Under the pieces are notes generated by a model, which saw only the letters and a program-made list of their open reading frames with translations, was not told the DNA's origin and did not search any database. The translations under genes were made by a program, and so were the position numbers. Positions 1 to 9,667 of a stretch of DNA of 64,000 nt are shown here, in pieces (positions within the stretch are counted from its first letter, which is position 1; each line of letters begins with the position of its first letter). This DNA is from Prevotella koreensis (GTDB taxonomy: Bacteria > Bacteroidota > Bacteroidia > Bacteroidales > Bacteroidaceae), in the NCBI RefSeq assembly GCF_003977605.1, contig NZ_RYYU01000001.1, positions 888,863-952,862 on the forward strand, read 5' to 3'.

Positions 1-497
1 AATTCAAAATCAGAGGCTAAGGGTTTATCTCGCAATGCACTAACAAATATTGCTTTCGGTTTTTCAGATGGATTCGTAGAAACCGCATAAGGAAGTTGAT
101 TTATATATCCGAACAATCCTGCTTCAAGAAGTTTATTGATGGCCGTATCACCATCAAGACCTGAAACATCTTGTTTTCCGAAATCAACATAATTCTGTTC
201 TTTGTCTGATCTCACTTTTATTGCAAGCACTTTCCTTCGCTCTCCTCTCACAACGGCTTCAATAGAACCGCTTACAGGAGAAGCAAACTTCACCTCAGGA
301 TAATGCTTGTTGACAAACAAGGCATCTCCGGCTTTCACGATATCACCTTCCCGCACAACAACTTTGGGCGTAACACCAACAAAACTGTCCGGTATAAGGG
401 CTATGTATTCACCATGCCTTGCCTTTACAAGTTTTTCTTTTGCTTTCCCCTTAAGGTTTATGTCTAAGCCCTTTCGTAACTTAATTACATTTGCCAT
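1..497 (-). CDS. nqrA: Na+-translocating NADH:quinone reductase subunit A (partial)
   Basis: This is the N-terminal part of NqrA, a subunit of the sodium-pumping NADH:ubiquinone oxidoreductase of the inner membrane. About 165 residues are present; the gene runs off the left edge. The protein begins MANVIKLRKGLDINLKGKA, the usual start of the family, followed by a lipoyl/biotinyl-like hairpin region (VVREGDIVKAGDALF) and the segment FASPVSGSIEAVVRGERRKV. NqrA is normally the first gene of nqrABCDEF, so the rest of the operon should lie to the left. It diverges from tamB across about 190 bp with its own TATTTTTG promoter box on the minus strand. Identification rests on the strong N-terminal match. 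Confidence 0.92.
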   Translation of the reverse strand, partial: MANVIKLRKGLDINLKGKAKEKLVKARHGEYIALIPDSFVGVTPKVVVREGDIVKAGDALFVNKHYPEVKFASPVSGSIEAVVRGERRKVLAIKVRSDKEQNYVDFGKQDVSGLDGDTAINKLLEAGLFGYINQLPYAVSTNPSEKPKAIFVSALRDKPLASDFE

Positions 498-549
498 AAG
501 ATTTATTATATTAGATTGTATTTTAATTTATTTATCGCTAAATTGATTG

Positions 550-557
550 CAAAAATA
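550..557 (-). promoter_or_regulatory. nqrA promoter -7 box
   Basis: The minus strand reads TATTTTTG, the Bacteroidetes -7 consensus TAnnTTTG, about 55 bp upstream of the nqrA start codon. It is assigned by motif and position only. Confidence 0.5.
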
Positions 558-596
558 ATGTTTTTTTTTAATATATGTATTAAAAAGTGATACAAA

Positions 597-629
597 TTGC
601 CTAAATGCCGACTTTTTCTTGTAATTTTG
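597..629 (+). promoter_or_regulatory. tamB promoter (TTG ... TAATTTTG)
   Basis: TTG at 597-599 and TAATTTTG at 622-629 are 22 bp apart, close to the Bacteroidetes -33/-7 arrangement. This places transcription initiation near 636, so translation cannot begin at the in-frame TTG at 597 and the ATG at 687 is preferred. Confidence 0.65.
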
Positions 630-686
630 CACCTAAAATATACAAGATACTCTACGTTTTGCAACTTAGGGTTTACAAGTTTGGTA

Positions 687-3600
687 ATGAAGAAACTCCG
701 AAAATCGGTAAATATAATATTATGGACGTTAGTGGCAATATATTTTGCGATTATCGTCATGCTTAAACTTCCGCCCGTACAGAGGAGCATCGGAGGTTGG
801 GTAAGTCATGTGGTAAGTGAAAAAATAAACACCAATGTTGAAGTAGGAAACGTTGATCTTGGTTTTTTGAATAGGATTATTATTGATGACGTAAAAATAT
901 ACGATCAGAGAGACAGTCTCATGCTCGCTTCTACGCGACTCTCGGCAAAACTCGATATATTGGAGGCTATTAAAGGAAAGGTGTCCATTTCGTCGGCACA
1001 ACTTTTCGGATTTCGTGCATACCTGAGTAAAGACAGTGCCAACGTCCCATTCAATTTCCAATTCGTATTAGACTCGCTTGCCTCAAAAAATAGCGAAGAG
1101 CCTTCAAAAATAAATATGAATATAGGTTCTCTTATTATAAGGAACGGACTCATATGTTACGACCAAAAAGACCATCCAAAAGAGCATGGCAAATTCTCTG
1201 CCAAGCATATTAAAGTGTCTGATATAAGTTCGCACATAATATTAAACAAAATAACACAAGACTCTATTAATCTACATGTTAAAAGCCTGTCACTAAAAGA
1301 AGAGTCCGGACTTGCAATATCTTTATTGTCATTCAAGGCTGTTGTTACCAAAAACAGTGCATCTGTTTCTGATTTTGAATTAAAGCTCCCCAATTCTCAT
1401 GTATTTTTAGGAGATACGAAAGCAAAATACAGAATAGATGAAGGCAAACTTGTAATGAGTTCTTTAGATTTCAGTACATCAATTAATAAATCGTATATTT
1501 CACTGGCCGACTTGGCATCATTCTCTCCTGATCTGCGTCTCATAAGTCGGCCGATTGACATATCCTTAAAAGCCAATGGGCATGGTGAGAATATAAATAT
1601 AAAAGACCTCGTGGTAAAAGACCAAGGTGGCGAGATGAGCATCTTTGCAAGTGGTTATATATATGATATGTCATTACTGAAAGACTGGAGAACAGACATC
1701 AAATATTTGAGAATAAATCAGAATTACATCGAACGTTTAGCAAAAGTAATGAAAGGTGAAGATATAACCATGCCTGATGTAATCGAGCGAATAGGCGACT
1801 TTGGGTATGTGGGGTCTGTATCAAGCCGTAACTCTAAAATTTCTGCCAATGGCAAACTGACATCCAATGTGGGTAATGTTGCTATCAACTGTTCATACGG
1901 TAACAACATGTTAGGGGCAAACATAAACACAGATGGCATTGACATCGGTAAACTGCTTGCTGACGAGCGATTGGGGAATATTGCTACAAAAATAGAACTG
2001 GAGGGAAAATTTGAAAAAGGAAAGGCCACATACCTGAAATTAAATGGTAACGTAAATCGTTTCTTTTTCAATGGATACACTTATCGAGATATTGAAATAA
2101 ACGGCTCAATGATGGCCAATGTTTTCAATGGAAAATTGAAAATAGATGACCCCAACGCTTCTCTGACAGCAGAAGGGGAATTGGCAAAAGACCACATATC
2201 AGGCTTTATGCTTAATGTAAATCACCTAAACCCAAATGTATTGGGGCTTACCGACAAATGGAAAAATACAACTTTCAGCGGAAAATTAAAAGGTGATTTT
2301 CATGGAAACTCGCTTGACAATGCTGTGGGCAATTTGAATCTACATGATTTCAGAATGTCAACAAGTCCAGACAGTGTATTCGTATTGAATAATGTAAACC
2401 TTATATGTAATGGTTCGGCAAACAACAGGAATTTGAAGTTGTCTGGTGATTTCGGCCATGTTATATTGGATGGGCAATATCGGGTATCAGAACTTCCTTA
2501 TACTTTGTCAAGAATTGTTGCCTCAAGATTGCCATCAATACCAGGATTGTCAAAGAGAGCGAGTGCAAAAAACATTGATAAATTCTCTATTGATGCCATT
2601 TTATATGATGCCTCAATATTGAGACAGTTTATGAATATCCCACTCGAAACTCAACAACCACTGATAATTAAGGGCGATGTCAATCAAATTCAGGATTATG
2701 TCAATGTTACATTGGTGGCTCCTGATATTAAATATAGTGATTCTTCTTACAAGAATATCAATGTACGCCTATTCGGAGATAAAGATAAACCACTTGAAAC
2801 CAATCTCTCCATTGACAAAGTTATGGCAAACGGAGAAGTTATGTCATTTGGTTTCGTATCATCTGCCATAAACGACCGTATGGTCTCATCTATCGAATGG
2901 GATAATCATGGAGAAAAGACTTTTTCAGGAAGTTTGAACACCGAGGCTTCATTCGCTGAAGACGAAACAGGTAAGGCCTATGCCGATGTAAATGTTCTTC
3001 CATCATTGATTTTTGTTGGTGATACCGTTTGGAACGTTGCCAATGCCAATATTAATTTTTCAAACAGCCATCTTAATGTAAACAACTTCTCGGTAAGTCA
3101 CGATAATCAACATATTATCATTAACGGAAAGGCAACGCGGTCAAGCACTGACTCCATTACGATAAACTTGCATGATGTTAATGCAAAGTATGTACTTGAT
3201 ATGGTTAATTTCCATTCCGTAGGTTTTGACGGATATGTTTCCGGAAAGGCAGTTCTATCATCACTTTTCAGTCAGCCGGAAATAAATGGAGACATCACGG
3301 TGAGAAACTTTATTTTTGAAACAGGACATATGGGCACATTGAAAGCATACGTAAACTATGACAATAAAACAAAGCGGATAAATATAAATGCACGAGCAGA
3401 CGATGGACCGCTATGCCAAACTCTTATTGGTGGCTATGTATCTCCTGCAAGAAAAGAACTCGACCTTAAAATTAAAGCAATAGGTACAAGTGCAGAATTT
3501 ATGGAGGGACTTTGCAGCAGTTTCCTCGATAATGTAAGGGCATCCGTGCATGGCGATTTACGCTTGTTCGGCCCACTAAACGCAATAAATATTGAAGGGG

Positions 3601-5078
3601 ATGTCAATGTTGATGGAGAAGCAAAACTCCCGGCATTAAATACGGTCTATACCATGCTTAACTGCCCTATCACCCTGCGTCCGAATATTATTATTTTAAG
3701 AGCTGATACAGTGGCAGACAGAGATGGCAATACTGCCGTGCTTAACGGTGTTATAAATCATCATAATCTTTCACGATGGACATACGACATTGGCATTAAG
3801 GCCAAAAATCTTCTTTCATACGATTTTCAGGATTTCGGAGATAACACGTTTTTCGGAAAAGTATATGCCACAGGCACTTGTGACATACGTGGGAAAAGCG
3901 GTGAAATAATATTCGATATAGACATTACACCCCAACGCGGTACATTCTTTGAATATAACGCTGCTGCCCCTGAAACAATTTCAAATACCGACTTTATAGA
4001 ATGGACCAATCATGCAGCAGACATTAACGAAGATAATGACCAGAACAAAATGCAGAAAAGCAACGGTAATTTCCGTGCTGATATGAAAATGAATTTCAGA
4101 ATAAATGCGACACCGGATGCTGCCATAAAACTGCTTATGGATAAAACTACCGGTGACATGATAACGTTATACGGAAATGGTAACTTGCGAGCGATATACC
4201 ATAATAAACAAGGACTGAACATGTATGGTAACTATGAGATTAGTCATGGTAAATACGACATGACAATACAGAATGTTATAAAGAAAGATTTTACATTCAA
4301 GAGCGGTGGCTCCATTGTCTTTGGTGGAAATCCATACAATGCAATCCTTAACATGAAAGCTATATATACTGTCAATGGTGTGTCGCTTTCCGACTTGCAT
4401 ATCGGTCGCAGTTTCTCAAATAATAATGTGCGTGTGGATTGTATAATGAATATTACCGGAACGCCGAATGCCCCACATCTTGATTTTGATTTCGACATGC
4501 CGACAGTGAATGATGATGCAAAACAAATGGCTCGTTCGATAATAAACAGTGAAGAAGAACTCAATCAGCAAGTAATATACCTCCTATCTATAGGCCGTTT
4601 TTATTCACAAGAAAATTCTAATTCTATTAATGCTCAGCAGAGTCAGACATCGCTTGCAATGCAGAGTTTGCTCAGTGGAACTATCACACAACAAATAAAC
4701 ACTGTTCTCAGCAACGTTATAAATAACTCTAACTGGAATTTCGGAGCCAACATAAGCACCGGAGATGAGGGCTTCAACAATGCAGAATACGAAGGAATAC
4801 TTTCCGGAAGATTGCTAAATAACCGATTGCAGATAAACGGACAATTCGGCTATAGGGACAACAACAACGCCACAACATCTTTCATTGGCGACTTTGATAT
4901 AAACTATCTGTTGTTCCCTAATGGCAACCTTGCTATCCGTGTTTACAATCAGACGAACGACAGGTATTTTACACGCAACAGTCTGACAACCCAAGGTGTA
5001 GGGCTGATAATGAAAAAAGATTTCACAACTCTCAATGATTTGTTTGGAATTAGAAGGAAAAAGGGAAAAAAGAAATAA
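687..5078 (+). CDS. tamB: Translocation/assembly module protein TamB
   Basis: This encodes a very long AsmA-like/TamB family protein (about 1463 residues) that would be anchored in the inner membrane and span the periplasm, where the family supports outer membrane protein assembly or phospholipid transport. The N-terminus has one hydrophobic segment (IILWTLVAIYFAIIVMLKL). The middle is a monotonous beta-strand-rich region (repeated Asn, Asp, Ile, Val patterns), and the last 400 or so residues look like the TamB C-terminal domain (DUF490), including the segment around FGGNPYNAILNMKAIYTV and a Gln/Asn-rich stretch before the end. The reading frame is open back to 597, but a promoter lies there, so MKKLRKSVN at 687 is chosen. 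No TamA-like gene is adjacent in the window. Confidence 0.9.
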   Translation: MKKLRKSVNIILWTLVAIYFAIIVMLKLPPVQRSIGGWVSHVVSEKINTNVEVGNVDLGFLNRIIIDDVKIYDQRDSLMLASTRLSAKLDILEAIKGKVSISSAQLFGFRAYLSKDSANVPFNFQFVLDSLASKNSEEPSKINMNIGSLIIRNGLICYDQKDHPKEHGKFSAKHIKVSDISSHIILNKITQDSINLHVKSLSLKEESGLAISLLSFKAVVTKNSASVSDFELKLPNSHVFLGDTKAKYRIDEGKLVMSSLDFSTSINKSYISLADLASFSPDLRLISRPIDISLKANGHGENINIKDLVVKDQGGEMSIFASGYIYDMSLLKDWRTDIKYLRINQNYIERLAKVMKGEDITMPDVIERIGDFGYVGSVSSRNSKISANGKLTSNVGNVAINCSYGNNMLGANINTDGIDIGKLLADERLGNIATKIELEGKFEKGKATYLKLNGNVNRFFFNGYTYRDIEINGSMMANVFNGKLKIDDPNASLTAEGELAKDHISGFMLNVNHLNPNVLGLTDKWKNTTFSGKLKGDFHGNSLDNAVGNLNLHDFRMSTSPDSVFVLNNVNLICNGSANNRNLKLSGDFGHVILDGQYRVSELPYTLSRIVASRLPSIPGLSKRASAKNIDKFSIDAILYDASILRQFMNIPLETQQPLIIKGDVNQIQDYVNVTLVAPDIKYSDSSYKNINVRLFGDKDKPLETNLSIDKVMANGEVMSFGFVSSAINDRMVSSIEWDNHGEKTFSGSLNTEASFAEDETGKAYADVNVLPSLIFVGDTVWNVANANINFSNSHLNVNNFSVSHDNQHIIINGKATRSSTDSITINLHDVNAKYVLDMVNFHSVGFDGYVSGKAVLSSLFSQPEINGDITVRNFIFETGHMGTLKAYVNYDNKTKRININARADDGPLCQTLIGGYVSPARKELDLKIKAIGTSAEFMEGLCSSFLDNVRASVHGDLRLFGPLNAINIEGDVNVDGEAKLPALNTVYTMLNCPITLRPNIIILRADTVADRDGNTAVLNGVINHHNLSRWTYDIGIKAKNLLSYDFQDFGDNTFFGKVYATGTCDIRGKSGEIIFDIDITPQRGTFFEYNAAAPETISNTDFIEWTNHAADINEDNDQNKMQKSNGNFRADMKMNFRINATPDAAIKLLMDKTTGDMITLYGNGNLRAIYHNKQGLNMYGNYEISHGKYDMTIQNVIKKDFTFKSGGSIVFGGNPYNAILNMKAIYTVNGVSLSDLHIGRSFSNNNVRVDCIMNITGTPNAPHLDFDFDMPTVNDDAKQMARSIINSEEELNQQVIYLLSIGRFYSQENSNSINAQQSQTSLAMQSLLSGTITQQINTVLSNVINNSNWNFGANISTGDEGFNNAEYEGILSGRLLNNRLQINGQFGYRDNNNATTSFIGDFDINYLLFPNGNLAIRVYNQTNDRYFTRNSLTTQGVGLIMKKDFTTLNDLFGIRRKKGKKK

Positions 5079-5179
5079 CTCAAGAATCACTCTGTAATTT
5101 TCTATTTTCTCAATAAAATTAGCGCTTATTACCACTCAATCTTTAATCAAAGATTTTATGGCGCACAATATTACAATTT

Positions 5180-5263
5180 GTAAAATGGGCGAAATTGAAA
5201 AGCAAATTCGCCCATTTTACTTTTCAATTTCGCCCAAATTGTTTTGTAATTTCGCCTAAATTG
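5180..5263. repeat. GGCGAAATTG repeat array A
   Basis: Four copies of a GGCGAA-centred motif occupy the convergent gap between tamB and the MFS gene. One is on the plus strand (core from 5187) and three are inverted (cores near 5207-5213, 5229-5235 and 5251-5256). The last three are spaced by exactly 22 bp. Two perfect inverted repeats overlap: a 14-bp one (5180-5193 with 5207-5220) and a 16-bp one (5187-5202 with 5220-5235), so only one of the two hairpins can form at a time. The same motif recurs at 16.9 and 35.4 kb. The function is unknown. Confidence 0.85.
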
Positions 5264-5333
5264 GTAATAGAGTTAACAACAAGTATCTGTTATATTCACA
5301 ATAACAGATTATTATTCAGATGTTTAACGCTTA

Positions 5334-6527
5334 TTATCTGCTCTTGTTTTTCATATACCATGTGTGTGTAAAGACATGATACATAATTAATGCCGTGACA
5401 GCAAGACCAAGCGCAACAACATATCCTACCGTATCCTCACCAAGCGCAATGCCCAATGCTGCACCTAATGCAATACCTGATTGCCAGGTAAGGAAAAATG
5501 AAGACTGTGACGTTCCTCGTTGGCAATGGCGGCTCAACTTAATGAAAAACAAAAGGAAACGGGCACCAGACACTCCCACTCCGACACCAATAAGAAAGGC
5601 TGCAGAAAACAAAGCAACTTCCATTCCACGGAATATCATTATAAGCAATGCGGCAATGATAAGCACCAATGCTGATAATATCTCGCTTTTAAGTTCGGCA
5701 TTCGCAAAAACAAACTTCTGTGACAGTAGAGCAACAAAAAATCCTCCGAGCATAAGCAGATAAAAAGCAATGTTATGATAGTGGACAATAACGCATCCTA
5801 CGGCAATCATTATGAGAAGAAAATTCACAAAGAGCCATTTCCCGTTTGTCAGAAAGAAACGGTCGGTACTGAATGTACGAATGTTTTCATCAGGGGCACG
5901 AAACGGGAAATCGGTCAATAGTACCAACATTACTGCTATAATAGAGAATATCGAAGAGGCAAGAAATACCGTTTCGCCACCCAATAATTTATAGACCATT
6001 ATACCGATAATCGGTCCCAAAGCAAGCCCAAACCTACCGAACCATGCCGCAGAATGGTTAGCCTCAGTACGACGGAATGACTCACACACGTCAATGATAA
6101 GAATGCCGGAAAGACTCATCTCTGACAGTCCATATAATGCAGAGCCAATTGTCTGTATAACAGACATTATAATAAAAATTGTTGAAGTATCGAATAAAGA
6201 CAGGAATTCCGGATGAACTTTACAGAAATAGAATATAGACAGACTTGCCAATGCCGATAACGTTATGGAGAAAGCACAAACTTTATTACGTCTGTAACGC
6301 TCTACGAGCATTGAGCATAAAGGCCCCAAAAGATAGATTCCAATGCCATGCAATGCGAATAACATGGCTACATGGAGCGCATCAAAGCCGAATCGTTCGG
6401 CCAACCAGTAAGGTGTCACCGGTAGGAACACAAACATAGACATTGACAAAAGAAGATTGGCGCACGCAAGTGCCCAAAAACCTTTGTGCCAAAGTCTGAA
6501 ATGAACCGGTGTATTCTGGGTATGCAT
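5334..6527 (-). CDS. MFS transporter
   Basis: This is a major facilitator superfamily membrane protein of about 397 residues with roughly 11-12 hydrophobic segments and a basic loop (ERYRRNK) after the second or third segment, as in MFS drug or sugar-type carriers. The substrate cannot be told from sequence. The ATG at 6527 (MHTQNTPVHF) is taken as start; an in-frame TTG three codons upstream (6536) overlaps the panB stop codon as TTGA and could serve instead, giving translational coupling. It is the last gene of the HAD-panB-MFS operon. The conserved position after panB could suggest export or import of a pantothenate-related compound, but that is only inference. Confidence 0.85.
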   Translation of the reverse strand: MHTQNTPVHFRLWHKGFWALACANLLLSMSMFVFLPVTPYWLAERFGFDALHVAMLFALHGIGIYLLGPLCSMLVERYRRNKVCAFSITLSALASLSIFYFCKVHPEFLSLFDTSTIFIIMSVIQTIGSALYGLSEMSLSGILIIDVCESFRRTEANHSAAWFGRFGLALGPIIGIMVYKLLGGETVFLASSIFSIIAVMLVLLTDFPFRAPDENIRTFSTDRFFLTNGKWLFVNFLLIMIAVGCVIVHYHNIAFYLLMLGGFFVALLSQKFVFANAELKSEILSALVLIIAALLIMIFRGMEVALFSAAFLIGVGVGVSGARFLLFFIKLSRHCQRGTSQSSFFLTWQSGIALGAALGIALGEDTVGYVVALGLAVTALIMYHVFTHTWYMKNKSR

Positions 6528-6532
6528 ATCTA

Positions 6533-7354
6533 TCAATAACTTTCCTGTTCGTTGGGGAAATCGCAGGCTTTCACATCTGCAACATATTGCCCGATAGCAT
6601 TGTTAATCACACTGTTTAGGTCGGCGTAGCGGCGCAAGAAACGCGGGCTGAATCCCTTTGTCATACCGAGCATATCTGTAACTACGAGAATCTGTCCGTC
6701 AGTATTGCCTCCGGCACCTATTCCTATGGTGGGAATGGTAAGATTGGCTGACACTTCACCGGCAAGGTTTGACGGAACTTTCTCAAGAACTATTGAGAAA
6801 CAACCGGCCTCCTGAAGCAATACTGCGTCACGTCTTAATTTCTCTGCCTCTGCTTCGTCCTTTGCTCTAACGGCATAAGTTCCAAACTTATTTATGCTCT
6901 GTGGGGTCAGTCCGAGATGTCCCATTACGGGAATACCGGCATCAAGAATACCCTTCACGGTATCTATTATTTCTTCTCCACCTTCCAGTTTTAATGCATC
7001 GCAACCACTCTCTTTCATTATATGTATCGCATTTTTCACTCCTTCGTGACGATCTATCTGATAAGAGCCGAACGGCATGTCGCATACTACAAGTGCCCTG
7101 TTTACTCCACGCACCACCGAACGTGCATGATATATCATTTGCTCCACGGTCATAGGAAGCGTGGTACCATTGCCTGCCATGACATTAGAAGCGGAGTCGC
7201 CAACGAGAATACCGTCTATGCCTGCTCCGTCAACAATGCCTGCCATAGTATAATCGTATGAGGTGAGCATTGAAATCTTCTCCCCTCGCTGTTTCATTTC
7301 AATAAAGCGATGCGTAGTAACTTTACGCGTGTCGCTGACTAAATATCCTGCCAT
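6533..7354 (-). CDS. panB: 3-methyl-2-oxobutanoate hydroxymethyltransferase
   Basis: PanB transfers a hydroxymethyl group from 5,10-methylene-THF to alpha-ketoisovalerate to give ketopantoate, the first committed step of pantothenate and CoA synthesis in the cytoplasm. At 273 residues it has the family's usual length. Diagnostic segments are the metal-binding [12 protein letters not shown] near residues 50-62, the TTLPMT segment, [14 protein letters not shown] near residue 145, [10 protein letters not shown] with the catalytic Glu, and [16 protein letters not shown]. It starts 21 bp after the HAD gene ends and its stop overlaps a possible start of the MFS gene. A pantothenate kinase gene (coaX) is elsewhere in this window. 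Confidence 0.97.
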   Translation of the reverse strand: MAGYLVSDTRKVTTHRFIEMKQRGEKISMLTSYDYTMAGIVDGAGIDGILVGDSASNVMAGNGTTLPMTVEQMIYHARSVVRGVNRALVVCDMPFGSYQIDRHEGVKNAIHIMKESGCDALKLEGGEEIIDTVKGILDAGIPVMGHLGLTPQSINKFGTYAVRAKDEAEAEKLRRDAVLLQEAGCFSIVLEKVPSNLAGEVSANLTIPTIGIGAGGNTDGQILVVTDMLGMTKGFSPRFLRRYADLNSVINNAIGQYVADVKACDFPNEQESY

Positions 7355-7375
7355 TTTGTTAGAATAAGTTATTGA

Positions 7376-8008
7376 TTAAATATTGAAACCGATATAATCA
7401 TTTATTACGATGTCGCACAACGGAGCAATATCTTCTTTGCTGTTTGTTGTTGAGAGTCCCACAACGGTCATTCCCGCAGCACGTCCCGAACGCAGACCAT
7501 TGAAACTGTCTTCAAAAACCACACAATCGCCATTGTCGAGAGAGAGCCTTTCAGCTGCACGAAAATAACAATCGGGCGATGGTTTGCTTTCTGAAAAATC
7601 CTCTGATGTGAGTATAGCATCGAAAAAAGTAGTGAATTCGGGATGTTTTCTATATACTGCTTCCATTTTCATCTTGTTCGAACTTGTTACGAGAGCAGTC
7701 TTCAAACCTTGTTGGCGCAGTGAAGATATGAATTGCTCGAATCCGGGAACATATTCAAAACTCATCTGAGCCTCAAACTCATACAGCCTTTTTGTTATAT
7801 TCTCACGCTCCTTTTCCAACTCTCCTGAGAAGTATTTTTCGTAAACTTGCACAAGAGTCTGTCCTTTGATTTTGTGCTCAAGTCCATCTTCTTCAGGGAG
7901 ATACCGCCTACATTCGCTACCCCAAAAAATAGAGTATTGTGACTCTGTATCAAAAACGACACCGTCCAAATCGAATAATGCCGCCTTATATGATTTCTCC
8001 ATATCCAT
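7376..8008 (-). CDS. HAD-superfamily hydrolase (beta-phosphoglucomutase-like)
   Basis: This is a cytoplasmic HAD phosphatase or mutase of about 210 residues. Motif I is FDLDGVVFDTES, motif II is ALVTSSN, the motif III lysine sits in SKPSPDCY, and motif IV is VVFEDSFNGLRSG. The alpha-helical cap between motifs I and II puts it in the beta-PGM/phosphatase (subfamily I) group; the substrate is not predictable. The frame is open back to an ATG at 8038, but that codon lies inside the promoter (minus-strand TAATTTTG at 8026-8033), so MDMEKSYKAAL at 8008 or MEKSY at 8002 is the real start. It is first in an operon with panB and the MFS gene. Confidence 0.88.
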   Translation of the reverse strand: MDMEKSYKAALFDLDGVVFDTESQYSIFWGSECRRYLPEEDGLEHKIKGQTLVQVYEKYFSGELEKERENITKRLYEFEAQMSFEYVPGFEQFISSLRQQGLKTALVTSSNKMKMEAVYRKHPEFTTFFDAILTSEDFSESKPSPDCYFRAAERLSLDNGDCVVFEDSFNGLRSGRAAGMTVVGLSTTNSKEDIAPLCDIVINDYIGFNI

Positions 8009-8025
8009 TTTTCTGTTTCGGGCTG

Positions 8026-8033
8026 CAAAATTA
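8026..8033 (-). promoter_or_regulatory. HAD-panB-MFS operon promoter -7 box
   Basis: TAATTTTGC on the minus strand about 18-25 bp upstream of the chosen HAD start. It overlaps the upstream in-frame ATG, which rules that codon out as the start. Confidence 0.65.
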
Positions 8034-8116
8034 ATCATTTATTAGATTATAGCGAAATATAAATACAAAAAAAACAATTTTAGCAATAGGGCATCCGTGT
8101 TTTATGAAAAAAGTAG

Positions 8117-8124
8117 TAACTTTG
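8117..8124 (+). promoter_or_regulatory. Promoter -7 box of the lipoprotein-rsmG-ruvC run
   Basis: TAACTTTGC on the plus strand, 22 bp before the ATG at 8146. It diverges from the HAD-panB promoter. Confidence 0.6.
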
Positions 8125-8145
8125 CAAGCAAAATGATATGTATAT

Positions 8146-8979
8146 ATGACAAAAAGCAAAACAGAATGTCTTCTTATGACATTCATAACTTTAGCCCATT
8201 TGTTATCTCTCTCGTCATGCGACAGTAAATCACGTGCTGATGGGAATGAGTTGGCGCTTTTCCGTGCTTACTCGATAAAGAAAGATACTATCGTAAGACT
8301 TACGCACGACTCGCTTTCTCCTACATGTAAATTACATCTTGATATAATCTTCTCACAGTCTGACAGTTTGAAAAACATAAACTATGAATTGTTAACTTCT
8401 GGCATTCTTACCCCGGACTATTTCTCAATCGGTGACGGCATAACGAATATGAAAGAGGCTATTGACTCCTTTATTTGTAAATATACAGATGAATATAAAC
8501 GTGACTATGCAAGTCTTTATAACGTGGATAAGGAAAATGCGAAAAGTTATGACATCGTTTATAGTGTAAAAACTTCGGTAAAGCATGGTAAAAAAGGAAT
8601 TGTCGTGTATATGGCTGAGGCTGACTATGGCTCGGGAGCACTACATAATACGAATATAATGATAGCAAAAAACATAGACATCTATAATAAGAAGATTCTC
8701 AATCTCGAAGATTTGATAGTTGAAGGCTCAAATCAATTCATATCGGAACTTATAATTGAAGAACTGTGTGATAATAGGAATGTTGACAATCTCGAACAAC
8801 TGCAAGAACAATCTATTTTCAAAGGAATAACTCCCTACCCTTCTTCAAACTTCATGCTTGAAGAAGACGGTATAGTGTTTATATATAATGCAGATGAAAT
8901 TGCCACGCATGATATTGGTAGGATATTGGTAAGAATAGACTATTCTGACATAAACAAGTATTTGAAAATAAGGAGTTAA
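8146..8979 (+). CDS. DUF3298/RsiV-like lipoprotein
   Basis: This is a probable lipoprotein of 277 residues. The signal segment ends in a lipobox LSSC with Cys at residue 25, so it should be anchored to a membrane facing the periplasm. The second half matches the DUF3298 pattern (NIDIYNKKILNLEDLI, then FMLEEDGIVFIYNADEIA and a closing VRIDYSDINKYL), a domain found in RsiV-type anti-sigma factors and many Bacteroidetes lipoproteins. No sigma factor is adjacent, so an anti-sigma role is not supported here. It precedes rsmG by 31 bp and may be co-transcribed with it. Confidence 0.8.
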   Translation: MTKSKTECLLMTFITLAHLLSLSSCDSKSRADGNELALFRAYSIKKDTIVRLTHDSLSPTCKLHLDIIFSQSDSLKNINYELLTSGILTPDYFSIGDGITNMKEAIDSFICKYTDEYKRDYASLYNVDKENAKSYDIVYSVKTSVKHGKKGIVVYMAEADYGSGALHNTNIMIAKNIDIYNKKILNLEDLIVEGSNQFISELIIEELCDNRNVDNLEQLQEQSIFKGITPYPSSNFMLEEDGIVFIYNADEIATHDIGRILVRIDYSDINKYLKIRS

Positions 8980-9010
8980 CAACCTCCTATTAAATATTAA
9001 AAAGAACATT

Positions 9011-9634
9011 ATGGAACTGATAAGAAAATATTTTGGAAAGAAATTCACCGAGGAACAGTTGGAACAGTTCGCAGCTTTGGATGAACTGTATCGCGATTGG
9101 AACTCTAAGATAAATGTGATTTCCAGAAAAGACATTGACATGCTGTATGAACACCATGTACTTCATTCTTTGGCGATTGCCAATGTTATCAGATTCAGGG
9201 AAGGAACAAAGATATTGGACTTTGGTACAGGTGGTGGATTCCCGGGAATTCCGTTAGCCATTGCCTTTCCGGATTGCCATTTCACGATGATTGATGGTAC
9301 TGGTAAGAAGATACGTGTGGCACAAGAGGTTGCCAATGCAATAGGACTAAAAAACACAGAAATAGTACATCGGCGCGGAGAAGAGGAAAAGGGGCTGTAT
9401 CAATTCGTAGTAAGCAGAGCGGTGATGCCATTGCCCGATCTCATGAAAATAGTAAGAAAGAATATCGGTGGGAAACAACAAAATTCGCTACCAAATGGTG
9501 TTATTGTCCTAAAAGGCGGAAACATAGAAAACGAGATATGCCCATTCAAACACTTGATAGATACATTGGAAATAAGCAGTTTCTTTGAAGAAGAATGGTT
9601 TAAAGAAAAAAATATAATCTATCTTCCTGTCTAA
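9011..9634 (+). CDS. rsmG: 16S rRNA (guanine527-N7)-methyltransferase RsmG
   Basis: RsmG (GidB) methylates G527 of 16S rRNA with S-adenosylmethionine. The 207-residue length fits. Family signatures are LYRDWNSKINVISRKD in the N-terminal helical part, HVLHSLAI, and the SAM-binding ILDFGTGGGFPGIPLAI near residues 73-90; VVSRAVMPL follows. It lies between a lipoprotein gene and an MBL hydrolase gene on the same strand with gaps of about 30 bp. Confidence 0.97.
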   Translation: MELIRKYFGKKFTEEQLEQFAALDELYRDWNSKINVISRKDIDMLYEHHVLHSLAIANVIRFREGTKILDFGTGGGFPGIPLAIAFPDCHFTMIDGTGKKIRVAQEVANAIGLKNTEIVHRRGEEEKGLYQFVVSRAVMPLPDLMKIVRKNIGGKQQNSLPNGVIVLKGGNIENEICPFKHLIDTLEISSFFEEEWFKEKNIIYLPV

Positions 9635-9667
9635 CCATGATATAATAATATACTAAACATCAGTAAA

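Noticed and set aside
597..686. In-frame TTG at 597 as tamB start
   Set aside because: It would add 30 residues that include the promoter TTG and TAATTTTG boxes; MKKLRKSVN at 687 followed by a membrane segment is the better start.
5880..6300. Pantothenate exporter role for the MFS gene
   Set aside because: Only operon position beside panB supports it; the sequence shows nothing specific, so the call stays at MFS transporter.
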